A stretch of DNA of 64,000 nucleotides from Acuticoccus sp965213555 (GCF_965213555.1 NZ_OZ243890.1:2542001-2606000); one strand, 5' to 3'. Shown: positions 43,385-54,875, counted from the stretch's first letter. Notes: a model not told the origin generated them from the letters alone. Program-made: numbers and translations.

Positions 43385-43400
43385 GGGGTCGGCCGACCCC
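43385..43400. repeat. Perfect 16-bp palindrome downstream of dinB
   Basis: GGGGTCGGCCGACCCC, fully self-complementary, in the 193-nt gap between dinB (stop at 43544) and the secreted protein gene (start at 43350). It may be part of a terminator or an operator; no T-run is present. Nothing else was seen in this gap. Confidence 0.6.
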
Positions 43401-43543
43401 CAATAACCGGTCTGGTCGCGAAACGTAGAGCACCTCATATGGGCGGCAGAATGGCTCCAGCCTTCCTGGTTCGCTGCATACACCGCTGGGTGTGGACGCG
43501 GCGACGTTCTGCATCAGCCCCTCGACCGTCGCCAGCGTGAAAG

Positions 43544-44878
43544 TCACGCGTCGCCGCGGGGGCGGACCGGAAGGCGCACCGTGTCCTTCGGCGAGGCGGG
43601 ACGCCGCTTGGGGTGGGAGAGGGCGAGGCCGACGACGAGCGCGTCCTCGCCGTAGCGCGAGCGCACCTCATCCATGGCGCGCTCCGCCCGTCCGAGCCGT
43701 GCGCGGACGGGATCGAACAGCTCCTCCCCGTCGCCGTCGGCCAACGGGACCAGCCCGGACGCCCCGATGCCGATGAGCCGGTAGCGCTGCCCGTCCGGCT
43801 CGTCGAGGAGGAGGGACTTGCCAGCGGCGAACAGCCGGTGCGCCATGGCCGTGGGGGCGTCGAGGCTCGTCGCCCGCGTCGCCGAGCGGAAGTCGGGCGT
43901 CTTCAGCTTCAAGGTCACAGTGCGTCCGGCGAGCCCGCCCGCCTTCAGCCGGGTGGACACCTTCTCCGACAAGTGCCGCAGCAGCGCGAGGAGGGTATGT
44001 CGATCCGACAGGTCCGCATCGAAGGTCTGCTCCGCGGACACCGACTTGCGTTCGCTCGACGGGTCGACCGGGCGCGTGTCCTGGCCGTGCGCGAGCTGCT
44101 TCAGCCGCTCGCCGCCCTCGCCGACGCGGCGCATCAGCTCGGCTGGTGCCAAGAGTTGGACGTCGCGCACGTGCGTGATCCCGCAACGCGCAAGACGCGC
44201 CGCCGCCGCGGGCCCGACGCCGGGCACACGCGTCACCGGCTCGTCCGTGAGGCGGGCCTCGGCATCGGATCGTCCGATGACGGTGAAGCCACGCGGCTTC
44301 TCATGGTCGGACGCGAACTTGGCGAGGAACTTGTTGGGGGCGAGCCCGACGGAGACGGTGATGCCGACGGCCTCCTCGACGCGCCGCGCGAACGTCGTCA
44401 ACACGGCGGCGGGCGGCGCCCCGTGCAGCCGTTCGGTGCCCGACAGGTCGAGGAACGCCTCGTCGATGGACAGTGGCTGCACGAGCGGCGTCAAGGCGCG
44501 CATCATCTCGCGCACCGCCCGTCCGGCGGCGACGTACTTCTCGAAGTCCGGGCGGACGACCACGGCGTCGGGGCAGGCCTGGAGCGCCTTGAACATCGGC
44601 ATCGCCGAGTGCACCCCGTGGAGCCGCGCGAGGTAGCAGCAGGTGGACACGACGCCACGCCGGCCGCCGCCGATGATGACGGGCACGTCCCTCAGCGAGG
44701 GGTCGTCGCGCTTCTCCACCGCCGCGAAGAAGGCGTCGCAGTCGACGTGGGCGATGGCGAGGTGAGCGAGCTCGGCGTGTCGGACGAGGCGCGGACGTCC
44801 GCAGCGTGGGCAGCGTGAGGGTGCATCGAAGCAGAGGATCGCCGAGCAGTCCCGGCACACGGTCGCCGCTCCGCTCAT
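43544..44878 (-). CDS. dinB: Y-family DNA polymerase IV with N-terminal zinc ribbon
   Basis: A 444-residue translesion DNA polymerase. Seen: an N-terminal four-cysteine ribbon (C8/C11 and C23/C26, in CRDC and CPRC), the catalytic AHVDCDAFFAAVE with Asp at about 46, the second catalytic motif SIDEAFLDLSG, ASDHEKPRGF, and a helix-hairpin-helix around VPGVGPAAAARLARCG. The zinc ribbon is common in DinB of this order. The ATG at 44878 overlaps the DUF3572 stop by 4 nt; the ATT at 44884 is not needed. Confidence 0.94.
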   Translation of the reverse strand: MSGAATVCRDCSAILCFDAPSRCPRCGRPRLVRHAELAHLAIAHVDCDAFFAAVEKRDDPSLRDVPVIIGGGRRGVVSTCCYLARLHGVHSAMPMFKALQACPDAVVVRPDFEKYVAAGRAVREMMRALTPLVQPLSIDEAFLDLSGTERLHGAPPAAVLTTFARRVEEAVGITVSVGLAPNKFLAKFASDHEKPRGFTVIGRSDAEARLTDEPVTRVPGVGPAAAARLARCGITHVRDVQLLAPAELMRRVGEGGERLKQLAHGQDTRPVDPSSERKSVSAEQTFDADLSDRHTLLALLRHLSEKVSTRLKAGGLAGRTVTLKLKTPDFRSATRATSLDAPTAMAHRLFAAGKSLLLDEPDGQRYRLIGIGASGLVPLADGDGEELFDPVRARLGRAERAMDEVRSRYGEDALVVGLALSHPKRRPASPKDTVRLPVRPRGDA

Positions 44879-45240
44879 GCCCAATCGTCGTGGGGCCGCG
44901 GCGGCCAGTCCTCCTCGGCGAGGGACGCCACCGACTGAACGGGGTCATGGTCGTGCGCCACGCTCGCGTGTCGCTCCAAGTCGTCGCGGGCGCGCGCGAT
45001 CGCCTCGGGCGTCGTCTCCTGTGCCTCGGCGATGGCGGCGAGCGCCCGAGCGTCGGCGAGCACGAAGTCGAGGACGCCGGCGACGAAGCCGGGCGATCCT
45101 GCTGCCTCGCGCAGCGTGACCGGATCGAGCCCGGTGGCCGCGAAAAAGCGCGCCAGCGTCTTCGGCTCGGTGGCGAAGTGCGACAGCGAGGCGATGGCGA
45201 GCGTCGCAGCGTCGGGATCGTCCAGCCGTCTTGACGCCAC
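44875..45240 (-). CDS. DUF3572 family protein
   Basis: A protein of about 121 residues matching the DUF3572 family, short helical proteins that precede dinB in alphaproteobacteria. Seen: DAATLAIASLSHFATEPKTL and ARFFAATGLDPVTLREAAG. Its end overlaps dinB by 4 nt (ATGA). The start is uncertain: GTG at 45240 has the best spacing to a GAGG at 45250-45253, while GTG at 45246 is too close. Function unknown. It is divergent from divK. Confidence 0.75.
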   Translation of the reverse strand: MASRRLDDPDAATLAIASLSHFATEPKTLARFFAATGLDPVTLREAAGSPGFVAGVLDFVLADARALAAIAEAQETTPEAIARARDDLERHASVAHDHDPVQSVASLAEEDWPPRPHDDWA

Positions 45241-45300
45241 CCTCACGTCCTCACACACACGGGGCCTGCCGCGCCGCGCGCGACATGGATCGGAGAGCCC

Positions 45301-45678
45301 ATGGCACCGCGGGTGCTCATCGTCGAGGACAACGAGCTCAACATGAAGCTGTTCCACGACCTGCTCGAGGCGAGCGGGCTCGAAATCCTGCAGACCCGCA
45401 ACGGATCCGACGCGCTCAGGGTGGCGAAGGAGGAGCGCCCCGACCTCATCGTCATGGACATACAGCTTCCCGAAATGTCCGGTCTCGAGGTCACCGAGCG
45501 CATCAAGTCCGACCCCGACCTCGCGCCGATCCCGGTGATCGCGGTGACCGCCTTCGCCATGAAGGGCGACGAGGAGCGCATCCGCGCGGCGGGCTGCGAG
45601 GCCTACCTCTCCAAGCCCATCTCCATCGACAGGTTCATCTCCACCGTGAAGGCGTTCCTGCCGAAGCCCGTGCAGTGA
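45301..45678 (+). CDS. divK: Single-domain response regulator DivK-like
   Basis: A 125-residue stand-alone receiver domain. Seen: acidic pair VEDNELNMKL (E9/D10), phosphoacceptor D53 in IVMDIQLPE, T83 in AVTAF and K105 in AYLSKPIS. Sequence and length match DivK, the polarity and cell-cycle regulator of alphaproteobacteria. In many relatives pleD is adjacent; here no pleD follows, the next gene being rpmG in convergent orientation. Confidence 0.9.
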   Translation: MAPRVLIVEDNELNMKLFHDLLEASGLEILQTRNGSDALRVAKEERPDLIVMDIQLPEMSGLEVTERIKSDPDLAPIPVIAVTAFAMKGDEERIRAAGCEAYLSKPISIDRFISTVKAFLPKPVQ

Positions 45679-45679
45679 T

Positions 45680-45696
45680 CCGCCGACGCACGGCGG
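45680..45696. terminator. Hairpin between convergent divK and rpmG
   Basis: CCGCCG-ACGCA-CGGCGG, directly after the divK stop and 30 nt past the rpmG stop on the other strand. It could terminate both transcripts. Confidence 0.5.
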
Positions 45697-45726
45697 CTCG
45701 GGTCGAGTCCTCTCGGCCCTGCGCGC

Positions 45727-45894
45727 CTACTTGATCTTCGCCTCGCGGAACTCGACGTGCTTCTTGGCAACGGGGTCGTACTTGGTCTTCGTCATCTTCT
45801 CGGTCATCGTCCGAGTGTTCTTCGTCGTGACGTAGTAGTAGCCGGTGTCGGCGGTCGACACGAGCTTGATCTTGATGGTGGTTGCCTTCGCCAT
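45727..45894 (-). CDS. rpmG: 50S ribosomal protein L33
   Basis: A 55-residue ribosomal protein. The translation starts MAKATTIKIKLVSTADTGYY and ends VAKKHVEFREAKIK, the standard L33 form for this order, with the YYVTTKNTRTMTEKM core. It lacks the cysteine pairs of the zinc-binding C+ form, so it is the zinc-independent type. It converges on divK and lies alone on the minus strand. Confidence 0.97.
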   Translation of the reverse strand: MAKATTIKIKLVSTADTGYYYVTTKNTRTMTEKMTKTKYDPVAKKHVEFREAKIK

Positions 45895-45987
45895 GGCCCG
45901 ATCCGACGCCGAGGCGCCGTCCCTTCGTGTCCAGTCGAGTGATCCTTGCCAATGGGCGCTCAGGGGTGGGCTGTCAAGTTGGGCGGC

Positions 45988-47223
45988 TCAGGGGCTGATG
46001 CCGTCTCGGGCGACACGCACGAGCGACATCGCCACGTAGACGCCGAAGATCGTCGCGATGGCGATGGCGAAGCCGTGCGGCGGAGCAAGGTCCAGTCCCG
46101 CGCCGAGGGACACCGGCCCGACGAGCATCCCGGCGGCGTACATCATCACGAACGCCGCGTTGGCGGTGGCAAGGTCCGCGCCGCGGTAGCGCGCGCCAAG
46201 GTGCGTCAGTCCGATGGTGTAGAGCCCGGTGACGATCCCTCCCGTGACGAAGAGCACCGCGAACAGGCCCCAGTAGTGTTGCGCGACGAGCGGGATCGCG
46301 AGGGCCCCCAGCATGCCGATGGCCGCCGATCCGATGAGGAGAAGGCGTCGGTTCACGCGGTCGGCGAGGTAGCCGATGGGGATCTGCGAGAGGATGTTGC
46401 CCGCAGCGATGGCCGTGACGAGGATGACGGCACGTTCGGGCGTCAGGCCGATGGCCGCGCCGTACAGCGGCAGGATCGCGGTGCCGCCGGACTCGACGGC
46501 ACCGAACACCAACGCGGCGAACATGGCGAGCGGTGCGGCCGCGACGAAGCGCAGAAGGTTGCGCTGCCCGGCCCGCTGCAGGATCGGCTCACGCGCTGCG
46601 ACGCACAGGACCGGCAACGCCGCTGCGAGGAGGACCCCGGCGCCGATGGCGAACGGCAGGACGCCGTCGGTGCCGACGAGCGCCAGGATGATCGGCCCGA
46701 TGGAGATGCCGGCGGACAGGAACGCGGTGTAGACGCCGACGATGAAGCCCCGCCGAGCCGGTGGGGCCAGGGAGTTGATCCAGAACTCGGTGAGCGCGAA
46801 GATCATCGTCACGGACGCCGAGAACACGAACCGCATAGGGAACCACAGCGCGAACGGCTCGACGTAGTAGAAGCCGAGCAACATCACCGCCATCAGCACG
46901 AAGGCGACGACGATGACGCGCGCGGTGCCGAACCGCTCGGCGAACCCGGTCACGAAGGGCAGGATCGCGATCGCCGCCACTCCGGCGGTCGCCGTGTTGA
47001 TGCCGACGAAGATCGCCGGGATGCCGCGGCTGTCGAGCACGACGGACAGGAGCGGCAGGCTGAGCGACAGCGCAGCGCCGACGCCGGTGATGCCGCTGAT
47101 CACCGCGGCGAGCGCGCGCAGGTCGATCGGCCCGTCCGGACGGCTCGCGTCCTCCCCCGTCCGCCGGGGCGCGCAGCGCACCCGGTCGTCCGCGGCGACG
47201 GACGGCGCAGTCAGTCCGGCCAT
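45988..47223 (-). CDS. MFS transporter
   Basis: A 411-residue major-facilitator protein with about twelve hydrophobic helices. Seen: GFAERFGTARVIVVAF in the 2-3 loop region, RRGFIVGVYTAFLSAGISIGP, and PIGYLADRVNRRLLLIGSA, the repeated A-motif of the second half. It resembles YcaD/UhpC-like efflux or sugar transporters; no substrate is readable. The first 30 residues are polar and may be shortened if a later start is used. Confidence 0.85.
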   Translation of the reverse strand: MAGLTAPSVAADDRVRCAPRRTGEDASRPDGPIDLRALAAVISGITGVGAALSLSLPLLSVVLDSRGIPAIFVGINTATAGVAAIAILPFVTGFAERFGTARVIVVAFVLMAVMLLGFYYVEPFALWFPMRFVFSASVTMIFALTEFWINSLAPPARRGFIVGVYTAFLSAGISIGPIILALVGTDGVLPFAIGAGVLLAAALPVLCVAAREPILQRAGQRNLLRFVAAAPLAMFAALVFGAVESGGTAILPLYGAAIGLTPERAVILVTAIAAGNILSQIPIGYLADRVNRRLLLIGSAAIGMLGALAIPLVAQHYWGLFAVLFVTGGIVTGLYTIGLTHLGARYRGADLATANAAFVMMYAAGMLVGPVSLGAGLDLAPPHGFAIAIATIFGVYVAMSLVRVARDGISP

Positions 47224-47359
47224 GGCGCCCAGGGCTGATGGAAGGATCTATCCATGGTTCCGGTCGAGGTGGCCGTCGGCGGGCGCGTCATGTCCTTGCC
47301 GCAAACCCTTGTCGAGCGCCAGCGCCGCCGCGGACACCCCTCCCGCCCCCAACCTGTTG

Positions 47360-48196
47360 TTACAGGTCGACCCTTGCGCGCTGCTTGTTCTGGAACCTGT
47401 AGTAGGGCACCGGCCGGTCCGGCGGGAGGCTCGGGTCGTCGGCGAGCCGCTCGGCCAGCGTGTCGAGCACGATGTGGGTGACCGCCGGGATCTCGAGCTC
47501 GCGGGCCTCCTTCAGGGGCACCCAGGCGATCTCCTCGAGCTCGGCGTCCTCGCCGACGCGGCTCGGGTCGATGTCGGCGATGGCCTCGCGGTCCACGGCG
47601 AAGAAGCGCGTGTCGAACCGCCGCGGTCGTCCGGGCGGTGTGACCGCCCGCATGATGAAGCGTAGCACCGAGAAGTCGAGGCCGATGCCGCGGTCGGAGA
47701 ACCCGGTCCAGGCAGGCCCGGTCGGCAGCAGGTCGACGTCCTTGCGGCCGACCAGCACGCCGGTCTCCTCGTAGGTCTCGCGGAGCGCCGCCGCGCCGAG
47801 CGCACGGGCGCGCGCCTCCGTGGTGCCGGAGCGCGTCTCCGCCACGAGCTTGTTCAAGGTCGTGCCGTCGTAGGGACGGGCGAGGCGCACGCGCGCGTCC
47901 GTCGGGTCGACCCGGCCGCCGGGGAAGACGAAGCGGCCCGGCATGAAGACGTGCTTCATCGACCGCCTCCCCATCAGCACCGACGGGCCCTGGCGGTCGA
48001 CCAGGATGAGGCTCGCCGCATCACGGATCGTGATCTTCTTGTGGGTCTTCGGCACCGCCATCTCCGCGGCGAGCCTCGCGTCCGCGCCGTCCGGCCCGTC
48101 CGCCTCGGCGCCTGCTGCCTGGCTCGCCCGTTCCTTGGCTCCGGCCTCCTTGCTCGGATCGTCCTCGGCGCCAGGGCGGCGTCGTCGGCCGCTCAC
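47360..48196 (-). CDS. Nudix hydrolase with insertion in the Nudix box
   Basis: A protein of up to 278 residues. Seen: FVFPGGRVDP and then, after about 40 residues, AALRETYEETGVLVG, the two halves of a Nudix motif separated by an insertion, as in the NUDT19-like group often found in alphaproteobacteria. The GTG at 48196 is in a 4-nt overlap with the DUF983 stop (GTGA). The first 45 residues are low complexity (Ala, Glu, Lys), so the ATG at 48061 (MAVPKTHKKIT) is a possible alternative start. It is the last gene of the rnr-DUF983-Nudix set. Substrate unknown. Confidence 0.82.
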   Translation of the reverse strand: MSGRRRRPGAEDDPSKEAGAKERASQAAGAEADGPDGADARLAAEMAVPKTHKKITIRDAASLILVDRQGPSVLMGRRSMKHVFMPGRFVFPGGRVDPTDARVRLARPYDGTTLNKLVAETRSGTTEARARALGAAALRETYEETGVLVGRKDVDLLPTGPAWTGFSDRGIGLDFSVLRFIMRAVTPPGRPRRFDTRFFAVDREAIADIDPSRVGEDAELEEIAWVPLKEARELEIPAVTHIVLDTLAERLADDPSLPPDRPVPYYRFQNKQRARVDL

Positions 48197-48569
48197 GTGT
48201 TGGGCCCGGCGTTCGGGTCGAACCCGTGCATCCGGTTCGCCCACTGCAGGCCGACGAGCGCGCCCTTGGTGGGCTCCAAGAGGAGGAGCGACATGGCGAC
48301 GGTGAGGGGCAGGAAGATCGCCGCGTGCACCCACATGGCCGGCGCGTAGGCGATCTCCAAGTAAAGCATCGCACCGACGACGACGTGGCCGACGATGAGC
48401 ATCACGACGTAGGGCGGCGCGTCGTCCGCCCTGTGGTGATGGAGCGCCTCACCGCACGAGGCGCAGTCGTGCCGCACCTTGAGGAAGCCCTCGAACAGGC
48501 GTCCGGTGCCGCAGCGCGGACAGCGTCGCCGCGCTCCCCTCAAGATCGACTCGAACGGGGAGCGGTCGG

Positions 48570-48573
<4 letters not shown>
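48193..48573 (-). CDS. DUF983 membrane protein
   Basis: A 126-residue protein of the DUF983 family. Seen: an N-terminal zinc-ribbon-like part (RCPRCGTGRLF, then CASCGE) and two membrane helices (about 53-75 and 80-100). It overlaps rnr upstream and the Nudix gene downstream by 4 nt each, so it is translated with them. Function unknown. Confidence 0.87.
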
Positions 48574-50741
<2,168 letters not shown>

Positions 50742-50860
50742 CGCCGGCAATGTGGAGGTTGTGCGGCTCCGCGTCGAGGCTCTTGCGTCAGAACATGGCT
50801 TGCCGCGGAGCCGCGGGGCAGGCTAGCGCATCGCCGACCCCCCTAAGGTGCAGGAACATC

Positions 50861-51691
50861 ATGCAGGTCGCCTCGTTGCACGTTTATCCGGTGAAGAGCC
50901 TGTCGGCCGTATCGGTGGAGGAGGCGGCGGTCGAGCCGCGCGGGCTGCGCGGCGATCGCCGTGCGATGATCGTCGACGCGGACGGCCGCTTCCTGTCCCA
51001 GCGCGAGCACCCTGCGATGGCCCGGCTCGTCGCTGCGCCCGACGGCGATGGCGTCATCGTCACGCCGCCCGGCCGTGCCCCCATCGCGGCTCATCCCACC
51101 GGCGAGCGGCGCAACGTCACGGTGTGGCGCGAGACCGTGGACGCCGTCGGCGTGGATGCCGCCGCCGACGAGGCGCTGTCTGACTGGTTCGGCGACGCGG
51201 TGCGCCTCGTCATCATGGACGAGTGTTCCGTGCGCCCTGCCGATCCCACCTTCGCCGACGACGCACCCGTGAGCTTCGCCGACGGCTACCCGCTCCTCCT
51301 CACCGCGACCGCATCCCTCGACGACCTCAACGCCAGGCTCGAGGACGGCGGCGCCGACGCGGTGCCCATGGCAAGGTTCCGTCCCAACATCACGGTGCGC
51401 ACCGACGAGCCCTGGTGGGAGGACACCCTGGCGAGCGCGAGGATCGGCGACGTGGTGTTCGACTTCGTCAAGCCGTGCGCGCGGTGCGCGGTGACGACCA
51501 CCGACCAGGCGAGCGGGACCGTGGTCGACAGCGAACCCCTGCGCACGCTGACGAGGTTCCGCAGGTCGAAGGAGCGCGCGGTGCCGGGCGTCCTGTTCGG
51601 CTGGAACCTCGTGCCGCGCGGCCGCGGACAGGTGCGGATCGGCGACGCCGTCGAGGTGCTGAGGACGCGCGAGCGCTGGCCCGTCGGCTGA
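50861..51691 (+). CDS. MOSC domain-containing protein
   Basis: A 276-residue protein with an N-terminal MOSC_N beta-barrel (LHVYPVKSLSAVSVEEAAVE, GDRRAMIVDADGRFLSQRE) and a C-terminal MOSC domain with MARFRPNITV and the molybdenum-cofactor cysteine in VKPCARCAVTTTDQ. It resembles YcbX/mARC proteins that reduce N-hydroxylated compounds. The ATG at 50861 lies 5 nt after an AGGA. It is divergent from rnr and convergent with topA. Confidence 0.9.
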   Translation: MQVASLHVYPVKSLSAVSVEEAAVEPRGLRGDRRAMIVDADGRFLSQREHPAMARLVAAPDGDGVIVTPPGRAPIAAHPTGERRNVTVWRETVDAVGVDAAADEALSDWFGDAVRLVIMDECSVRPADPTFADDAPVSFADGYPLLLTATASLDDLNARLEDGGADAVPMARFRPNITVRTDEPWWEDTLASARIGDVVFDFVKPCARCAVTTTDQASGTVVDSEPLRTLTRFRRSKERAVPGVLFGWNLVPRGRGQVRIGDAVEVLRTRERWPVG

Positions 51692-51698
51692 GGCTCCA

Positions 51699-51714
51699 CC
51701 GACCGCCCGGTCGG
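51699..51714. terminator. Hairpin between convergent MOSC and topA genes
   Basis: CCGACC-GCCC-GGTCGG in the 24-nt gap between the two stop codons; a likely bidirectional terminator without a T-run. Confidence 0.55.
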
Positions 51715-51715
51715 C

Positions 51716-54409
51716 CTACACGTCGGTCTGCGGGGACGCCGCCTTCCCCTTGCCGGACCGTCCTGCGGCGGGCTGTCCCTTGGCCGCCGCCTTCTTGCCC
51801 CCGGCGGCCTTGCCCTTGCCCGGCGCCTGCGCCGCCTTCGCCCCCTTGGCGTCGGCTTGATCGGCCTTGGCCTTCGACTTGGCGGACTTCGCCGGCTTTG
51901 CAGGTTTCCCGGACTTCGCCTCGAGGAGCGCGAGCGCTTCCGCGAGGGTGATCGACTGCGGGTCGCTGCCCTTCGGCAGCGTGGCGTTGACCTTGCCATG
52001 ATTGACGTAGGGACCGTAACGGCCCTCGCGCACGGTGACCTCGCCGCCGGACGGGTGCTCGCCGAGGGACTTCAGCGACGCCGGCGTGCGCGAGAAGCGC
52101 TGCCCGTCCTTGCGCTCGGCGATGAGCGCCACGGCGCGGTTGAGGCCGACCTCGAACACGTCCTCGACGCTTTCCAGCTTGGTGTACTTGCCGCCATGGA
52201 GGAGGAACGGCCCGTAGCGCCCCAGCCCCGCTTGGATCGGCTCGTGCGTCTCGGGGTGGATGCCGACCTCGCGCGGCAGGTCGACGAGCATCACCGCCTT
52301 CTCGAGCGTCACCTCGTCCGGCGCCCAGCCCTTGGGCAACGACGAGCGCGCGGGCTTCTCCTCCGCCTCCGCCGCCATCTCGACGTAGGGGCCGAAGCGG
52401 CCCGAACGAAGCGTGATCTCACGGCCCGTGACGGGGTGCGCCCCCAGGACCACCGGGCCCTGCGCGGCGGCGCCCTCCGCGTTCGGGTCGTCGCCGAGTT
52501 GGCGCACGTAGTTGCAGTCGGGGTAGTTCGAGCAGCCGATGAAGGCGCCGTAGCGACCGTTCTTCAGGGACAGACGGCCCTCGGCGCACGCGGGACATGC
52601 CCGAGGGTCCGAGCCGTCCTCCTTCGGCGGAAAGATCAGCGGCGCAAGGTCATCGTTGAGCGCGTCGAGGACCGCCGCGGTCCTCACGTCCATCACCTCG
52701 CCGATCTGCGCCGAGAAGTCCCGCCAGAAGTCGCGCAGCACCTCGCGCCAGTCGAGCTTGCCGTCGGAGATCGCGTCGAGCTTCTCCTCGAGCTCGGCTG
52801 TGAAGCCGTACTCCACGTAGCGCTCGAAGAAGCTCTGTAGGAACGCGGTGACGATCCGGCCCTTGGAGCCGGGCACCAGCCGCTTCTTGTCGATGGTGAC
52901 GTAGTCGCGGTCCTGCAGCGTCGACAGCGTCGCCGTGTAGGTCGACGGCCGGCCGATGCCGAGCTCCTCCATGCGCTTGATGAGCGTCGCCTCGGTGTAG
53001 CGCGGCGGCGGCTCCGTGAAGTGCTGGCTCGGCGTCACCGACCGCCGCGTCAGCCGCTCGTCCGCGCCGATCTGCGGGAGGCGGTTCTCGTCGTCCTCCT
53101 CGGAAGGTTCGTCACGGCCCTCGCTGTAGGCCTTCATGAAGCCGGCAAACTTCATCACCGAGCCGGTGGCGCGCAGCCCCACGACCTCGCCGCCCACCGT
53201 CGCGTCGATGTCGACCGTGGTGCGCTCGAACTCGGCGGGCATCATCTGGCTCGCCACCGCGCGCTTCCAGATGAGGTCGTAGAGGCGGGCCTGGTCGTCG
53301 TCGAGCCGACGGCGCAGGTCGGCGGGCAGCCGAGACACGTCGGTCGGCCGGATCGCCTCGTGAGCCTCCTGCGCGTTCTTCGCCTTGGTGGCGTAGTGCC
53401 GTGGCGCGTCCGGCAGGAAGGCCTCGCCGTACTCCCGGCCGACGATGGAGCGGATGGCGGCGATGCCCTCGGGGGCCATCTGCACGCCGTCGGTGCGCAT
53501 GTAGGTGATGAGGCCGACGGTCTCGCCGCCGAGGTCGATGCCCTCGTAGAGCCGCTGCGCGGTCTGCATCGTCCTCGCCGAGGAGAAGCCCAGCTTGCGG
53601 CTCGCCTCCTGCTGCAGCGTCGATGTGGTGAACGGCGGCGACGGGTTGCGGCGCTGGGGCTTGGCCTCGACGGAGGCGACGCGGAAGTCGGCCGCCTCGA
53701 GGTGTCGCACCAGGCGCGCAGCGTCCGCCTCGGTCCTGATGGCGAGGCGGTCGAGCCTCTCGCCGTCCGCCATGACGACGCGGGCGGCGAACTCCTCGCC
53801 CTCGCGCGTCAGGAGCGCTGCGACGACGGACCAGTACTCCTGCGGGCGGAAGCGCTCGATCTCCGCCTCGCGGTCGCACACCAGGCGCAGCGCGACCGAC
53901 TGGACGCGCCCGGCCGAGCGCGCACCGGGCAGCTTGCGCCACAGGACCGGGGACAGGTTGAACCCCACGAGGTAGTCGAGCGCACGGCGCGCCCGGTACG
54001 CGTCCACGAGGTCGGCCTCGATCTCGCGCGGCGCGGCCATCGCGTCGAGCACGGCCTGCTTGGTGATCGCGTTGAACACCACGCGCTGGACGGGCTGGGA
54101 CTTCAGCGCCTTCTTCTCGCGCAGCACCTGCAGGACGTGCCACGAGATCGCCTCGCCCTCGCGGTCCGGGTCGGTGGCGAGGATCAGCCGCTCGGCGCTC
54201 TTCACCGCAGTGGCGAGCTCGTTCAGCCGCTTCTTGGCCTTGTCGTCCACCTGCCAGAGCATCTCGAAATCGCGCTCGGGGTCCACCGAGCCGTCCTTCG
54301 GCGGCAGGTCGCGCACGTGCCCGTAGGAGGCGACCACGTGGTAGTCGCTGCCGAGGTACTTGTTGATGGTCTTCGCCTTGGCGGGCGACTCGACGACGAC
54401 GACGTTCAT
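51716..54409 (-). CDS. topA: DNA topoisomerase I
   Basis: An 897-residue type IA topoisomerase that relaxes negative supercoils. Seen: toprim start VVVVESPAKAKTINKYLG, ATDPDREGEAISWHV, the active-site tyrosine in GLITYMRTDGV, one C4 zinc finger (CPAC ... GCSNYPDCNY), several C-terminal topo repeats (RYGPFLLHGGKYTKLE, RYGPYVNHGKVNATLP), and a Lys/Ala-rich basic tail as in other alphaproteobacteria. Two ATGs are in frame; the one at 54409 has GAGGGGG 8 nt upstream, the other (54415) is too close. In many relatives dprA lies next to topA; here a small unknown gene and remnant DNA lie upstream instead. Confidence 0.96.
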   Translation of the reverse strand: MNVVVVESPAKAKTINKYLGSDYHVVASYGHVRDLPPKDGSVDPERDFEMLWQVDDKAKKRLNELATAVKSAERLILATDPDREGEAISWHVLQVLREKKALKSQPVQRVVFNAITKQAVLDAMAAPREIEADLVDAYRARRALDYLVGFNLSPVLWRKLPGARSAGRVQSVALRLVCDREAEIERFRPQEYWSVVAALLTREGEEFAARVVMADGERLDRLAIRTEADAARLVRHLEAADFRVASVEAKPQRRNPSPPFTTSTLQQEASRKLGFSSARTMQTAQRLYEGIDLGGETVGLITYMRTDGVQMAPEGIAAIRSIVGREYGEAFLPDAPRHYATKAKNAQEAHEAIRPTDVSRLPADLRRRLDDDQARLYDLIWKRAVASQMMPAEFERTTVDIDATVGGEVVGLRATGSVMKFAGFMKAYSEGRDEPSEEDDENRLPQIGADERLTRRSVTPSQHFTEPPPRYTEATLIKRMEELGIGRPSTYTATLSTLQDRDYVTIDKKRLVPGSKGRIVTAFLQSFFERYVEYGFTAELEEKLDAISDGKLDWREVLRDFWRDFSAQIGEVMDVRTAAVLDALNDDLAPLIFPPKEDGSDPRACPACAEGRLSLKNGRYGAFIGCSNYPDCNYVRQLGDDPNAEGAAAQGPVVLGAHPVTGREITLRSGRFGPYVEMAAEAEEKPARSSLPKGWAPDEVTLEKAVMLVDLPREVGIHPETHEPIQAGLGRYGPFLLHGGKYTKLESVEDVFEVGLNRAVALIAERKDGQRFSRTPASLKSLGEHPSGGEVTVREGRYGPYVNHGKVNATLPKGSDPQSITLAEALALLEAKSGKPAKPAKSAKSKAKADQADAKGAKAAQAPGKGKAAGGKKAAAKGQPAAGRSGKGKAASPQTDV

Positions 54410-54608
54410 GGCCATGGCCCCCTCAAGCGCCCCGCACATAGAGAGGAAGGCCGGCGAACGCAAAGGGCGCGCTCGGCTTATGGGCACTGATACCCCGACA
54501 AGTTGTAATGGTTTGTCAGGCGACGGCGGTGCAAGCTTCGCGGAAGCCGGGACCACTAATGTCCGTCCCGTCGCGAAGGGTCAAGGCCAGCAGAGATCGA
54601 GGGGAACC

Positions 54609-54875
54609 ATGCAGTTCCGACAGGATTTGGACGGCAACACGCATGTCGTCGGTGACTACGTGCCGACGGAGCCCTTCTCACCCGTGTCGAGCCGGGAGGC
54701 GGCCGAGTACATTGCCCAGATGTGCGGCGAGCTCATGGGCCTTGCCGTGAACAGCGGTCATGGGTTCCTGGCCTACCTCCTCGAGGTGGCGCACGAGGAG
54801 GCTGGCCTGCACGCCGCGGTTCACGAGCGCACGCCCCTCGAGATGCACGGGGAGCTTCCACCGCCGAAGCGGTAG
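54609..54875 (+). CDS. Small conserved-type hypothetical protein
   Basis: An 88-residue protein. The ATG at 54609 follows GAGGGGAACC, a good Shine-Dalgarno. It contains SSREAAEYIAQMCGELMGLA and FLAYLLEVAHEEA, an amphipathic helical layout like small uncharacterised proteins of Hyphomicrobiales. No membrane helix or signal peptide. Divergent from topA with 199 nt between starts. Function unknown. Confidence 0.65.
   Translation: MQFRQDLDGNTHVVGDYVPTEPFSPVSSREAAEYIAQMCGELMGLAVNSGHGFLAYLLEVAHEEAGLHAAVHERTPLEMHGELPPPKR

Noticed and set aside
48061..48196. Ala/Glu/Lys-rich N-terminal extension of the Nudix protein as a separate small gene
   Set aside because: It is in frame with the Nudix domain and begins in a 4-nt overlap with DUF983, so it is more likely part of that protein.
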